This document shows, in pieces, positions 7,907 to 9,709 of a stretch of DNA of 9,709 bases. The stretch spans positions 10,284-19,992 of the forward strand of contig JAAUZN010000044.1 of assembly GCA_014804565.1 (NCBI GenBank), written 5' to 3'. The notes under the pieces were generated by a model that was not told the origin of the DNA, ran no database searches, and worked only from the letters and a program-made list of their open reading frames with translations. The first letter of the stretch is position 1. Each line of letters starts with the position of its first letter. A program made the position numbers and the translations under genes. This DNA is from Lachnospiraceae bacterium. Its GTDB lineage: Bacteria > Bacillota > Clostridia > Lachnospirales > Lachnospiraceae.

Positions 7907-7934
7907 AGAGGGGATTGTATTCACAATCCCCTCT
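7907..7934. other. Perfect 12-bp hairpin between binding-protein and permease genes
   Basis: AGAGGGGATTGT (7907-7918) pairs perfectly with ACAATCCCCTCT (7923-7934) around a 4-nt loop, starting 15 nt past the binding-protein stop. On the minus (mRNA) strand it is followed by TCTTGTAAAGAAAGC, not a T-run, so full termination is unlikely. Such hairpins in sugar ABC operons commonly protect the 3' end of the binding-protein message and lower permease expression. Here that role is inferred from position. Confidence 0.75.
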
Positions 7935-7948
7935 ATATAATTCATTGA

Positions 7949-9427
7949 CTACTGCTCGAGATCAACTACATCCTGAGCTGTCTGCAGCGCTTCCTCAACG
8001 TCCACGCCATTCTCAAACATGTCGTTCAGGGTTACGTTACACATCTGCTCGTTGATGGTCGGGCTGATTGCCACACAGGAAATCTTGCCGATCTCATCCT
8101 TAATTTCATAGAGCACATCGTAAGGATAGTTGATGAAGAACGCATTGTACTGGTTATTGTCGTCATGTGCGAAAGCGTCATCGTTCCAAAGAACGGTGTT
8201 ACATACATCGAATCCAAGGTTATCCCAGATCAGCTGCTCACCTTCCTCGGACATCTTAGCCCAGCAAAGGAACTCTGCTGCCAGTTCTTTGTTCTCGGAC
8301 TGCTGAGCAACAACCGTACCGGTACCGCCCACACCTACGGAACAAGGCTGACCAGCCTCGAACACAGGACACTTAGCGATGTACCAGTTGCCCTTTTCCT
8401 CAGGCATGTAGTTGGTGAAACGGCTCATATACCACATAGCCTTCGGGAAGGATACGATGTTGTGATCCAGAATGTTCTGGAAGCCTGCCTCTAAGTCAAC
8501 GTGTCCGTCAGGGGAAACCTGTGCAAGACCGCTGTTAAGCCACTCCTGCTCCATGGTACACATCTTCTTAACGGAATCAAGCTGTACGTTAGCTTTGTCA
8601 GTAAAACCACCTGTCCAGTCGTCGCCGTACTCTGCCATAGCGATCCACTGCCAGTCTACGCCGCCGGTATCAACGGAGGTCCAGTATTTGCCCTCTGTTG
8701 CGATAGCACTTACATACTCCTGACCAAGTGCTGCGTAGTCATCCCAAGTAACAACGCTGTCGATCTTGGAGATAACCTCGTCCTGGGAAAGACCCATTGC
8801 CTCGGACATAGCTGCTACGTTGTAGTACATAACGAATGCGCCTACATGATAAGGTGCGCCGTAGTAATGTCCGTCAGAACCTGCATAGGTATCCATACGA
8901 GCTTTAACCATTGTCGCCATGTAAGGAGCCGCATAATCATCGAGAGGTAAGAGCCATGTATCCAGACCGGATACCACATTAGGGAACTGACCAAGCTCTA
9001 CGTCACAGATATCAGGTGCGCCTGTACCTGCTGTCAGAGAGGTAAGTAACTTTGTATGCATGTCTGCATAAGGATATGTAGTACAGGTGATCTCGATCGT
9101 TCTGTCGGGATTCTGCTCATTCCATATTTCAACCATGTTGCCGTAGTGCTGTCCGTGCAGCTCTACGAATGTCCACATCTCCATGTGGGTACCGTTGGGA
9201 TCACCGAAGGTAGATGTAGGAATCTCCTCCTCTGCTGCTGCCTCATCTGCTGCCGCACCGTCGTCTGCTGCACCGTCGTCGGAACCGCTGTCAGCCGCAG
9301 GAGCTTCTGCTGCCGCACCGTCATCTGCCGGAGCCACGCCGCCCTCAGATGCGCCGCCGCCACAGCCTACCAGTGTTGTAGCCAGCATTGCTGCTGTCAA
9401 CAACGTAGCCAATACTTTCTTTTTCAT
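7949..9427 (-). CDS. Sugar ABC transporter substrate-binding lipoprotein
   Basis: This is a 492-residue lipoprotein. MKKKVLATLLTAAMLATTLVGC gives a classic signal peptide and LVGC lipobox with Cys22. Residues 23-70 are a low-complexity Ala/Asp/Glu linker, longer than most, that would hold the binding domain off the membrane and through the cell wall. The mature domain is family 1 solute-binding (COG1653): MEMWTFVELHGQHYGNMVEIWNEQNP, DICDVELGQFPN, GAPYHVGAFVMYYN and a C-terminal AAEFLCWAKMSEEGEQLIW. Trp- and Tyr-rich stretches suit sugar stacking. The ATG at 9427 is chosen because AGGAGG (9440-9435) lies 7 nt upstream and the lipoprotein signal starts there; an in-frame upstream ATG-like start at 9475 would add residues with no signal character. 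It heads an operon with two permeases. Sugar specificity cannot be read from sequence. Confidence 0.95.
   Translation of the reverse strand: MKKKVLATLLTAAMLATTLVGCGGGASEGGVAPADDGAAAEAPAADSGSDDGAADDGAAADEAAAEEEIPTSTFGDPNGTHMEMWTFVELHGQHYGNMVEIWNEQNPDRTIEITCTTYPYADMHTKLLTSLTAGTGAPDICDVELGQFPNVVSGLDTWLLPLDDYAAPYMATMVKARMDTYAGSDGHYYGAPYHVGAFVMYYNVAAMSEAMGLSQDEVISKIDSVVTWDDYAALGQEYVSAIATEGKYWTSVDTGGVDWQWIAMAEYGDDWTGGFTDKANVQLDSVKKMCTMEQEWLNSGLAQVSPDGHVDLEAGFQNILDHNIVSFPKAMWYMSRFTNYMPEEKGNWYIAKCPVFEAGQPCSVGVGGTGTVVAQQSENKELAAEFLCWAKMSEEGEQLIWDNLGFDVCNTVLWNDDAFAHDDNNQYNAFFINYPYDVLYEIKDEIGKISCVAISPTINEQMCNVTLNDMFENGVDVEEALQTAQDVVDLEQ
9246..9322. repeat. Short direct repeats in the acidic linker of the binding protein
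   Basis: TCTGCTGCCGCACCGTC occurs exactly at 9246-9262 and 9306-9322, 60 bp apart, with a shorter copy at 9264-9277. These encode the Asp/Gly/Ala linker. Such repeats can expand or shrink by 20-codon steps without breaking the frame, so linker length may differ between strains. Confidence 0.7.
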
Positions 9428-9547
9428 TCTTTTTCCTCCTTTTTTAGAATGTGCTGTTTGATAACCGACCGTCACCTGCCTAAACTAATTTAAGCGTCCT
9501 ATCGACGATATATGTACAACTTTCCTTGCTGTTAAGCAACTTGCACA

Positions 9548-9562
9548 TTTTTTTTTTTTTTT
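9548..9562 (-). other. A15 homopolymer in the leader of the binding-protein mRNA
   Basis: Fifteen T's on the plus strand become an A15 run in the minus-strand transcript, about 12-27 nt after the predicted start of transcription and about 120 nt before the ATG. It is non-coding. It may vary in length between cells or strains. Confidence 0.7.
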
Positions 9563-9580
9563 ACGGCTATCTTAGTTCAT

Positions 9581-9609
9581 ATTGTACAATAGCAGGGAAT
9601 ATACGTCAA
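9581..9609 (-). promoter_or_regulatory. Sigma-A promoter of the sugar ABC operon
   Basis: On the minus strand TTGACG (9609-9604), a 17-bp spacer and TACAAT (9586-9581) make a strong sigma-A match. The start would be near 9574, giving a leader of about 147 nt before the ATG at 9427. The -10 lies inside a perfect 12-bp palindrome TATTGTACAATA (9580-9591). Only this promoter was seen for the three-gene operon. Confidence 0.8.
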
Positions 9610-9614
9610 TAGCA

Positions 9615-9649
9615 TTTTGAATTATTTTAGAATTTTTTGAACTATTTAA
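9615..9649. promoter_or_regulatory. Candidate activator site: two 15-bp direct repeats 20 bp apart
   Basis: TTTTGAATTATTTTA (9615-9629) and TTTTGAACTATTTAA (9635-9649) match at 13 of 15 positions and start exactly 20 bp apart. The near copy ends 5 bp from the -35 of the promoter at 9581-9609. Direct half-sites about two helical turns apart touching the -35 are a known layout for AraC/XylS-class activators. An UP-element role of the AT-rich DNA is the alternative. Confidence 0.45.
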
Positions 9650-9668
9650 ATTTACATAAAATTATTCA

Positions 9669-9689
9669 TTTTCGCTAAGCACGCGAAAA
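9669..9689. promoter_or_regulatory. Spaced inverted repeat upstream of the sugar ABC operon
   Basis: TTTTCGC (9669-9675) and GCGAAAA (9683-9689) form perfect 7-bp arms with a 7-nt spacer. The centre lies 70 bp upstream of the -35. It could be an operator for a dimeric regulator or a small terminator hairpin of a gene beyond the window edge. The remaining DNA of 9428-9709 holds no open frame that looks like a gene. Confidence 0.45.
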
Positions 9690-9709
9690 GCGCCCCATTT
9701 ATCATAAGG

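Noticed and set aside
9056..9493. Plus-strand frames rich in Cys, Ala or Ser opposite the binding-protein linker
   Set aside because: They are shadows of the repetitive Ala/Asp linker codons of the real minus-strand gene and have no start signals.
9526..9562. Small hairpin TTGCT-GTTA-AGCAA followed by T15, as a plus-strand terminator
   Set aside because: The stem is only 5 bp, sits 8 nt from the T-run, and no plus-strand gene precedes it.

Overview
The window looks like chromosomal DNA of a low-to-mid GC Gram-positive anaerobe of the class Clostridia, most likely a gut Lachnospiraceae. The evidence is strong AGGAGG-type ribosome binding sites, sigma-A-like promoters, an AraC/MsmR-type sugar regulator, lipoprotein sugar-binding proteins with Cys-anchored acidic linkers, and sugar ABC operons without their own ATPase. 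The taxonomic call is an inference from style; no marker gene is present. No RNA gene, insertion sequence, phage gene or CRISPR array was seen.

Layout from left to right. (1) 1-917, minus strand: the N-terminal 305 codons of a sugar ABC transporter lipoprotein, cut by the window edge. (2) 918-1121: a divergent control region with one candidate promoter in each direction. (3) 1122-1970, plus strand: an AraC-family regulator. (4) A bidirectional terminator at about 1971-1999. (5) 2024-3829, minus strand: a membrane chemoreceptor with a Cache sensor, with its own promoter at 3864-3892. (6) A second terminator at 3937-3965 whose stem arms match the first. (7) 3986-5953, minus strand: a soluble GGDEF protein with an EAL domain that lacks most catalytic residues and a C-terminal LamG/concanavalin-like domain. 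(8) A strong two-part terminator at 5981-6032. (9) 6068-9427, minus strand: a second sugar ABC operon in the order binding protein, permease, permease, with a stable hairpin between the binding protein and the first permease. (10) 9428-9709: promoter and leader of that operon, with a good sigma-A promoter, a 20-bp-period direct repeat just upstream of the -35, a spaced inverted repeat and an A15 tract in the leader.

Together the genes join two oligosaccharide uptake systems, a sugar-type transcription regulator, a chemoreceptor and a cyclic-di-GMP signalling protein. A plausible reading, which is inference, is a locus that couples the capture of particular glycans to swimming and the switch between motile and sessile states. 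The most unusual element is the GGDEF/degenerate EAL/LamG protein: a glycan-binding-type fold, usually found outside cells, sits at the C-terminus of a protein with no signal peptide or membrane segment.
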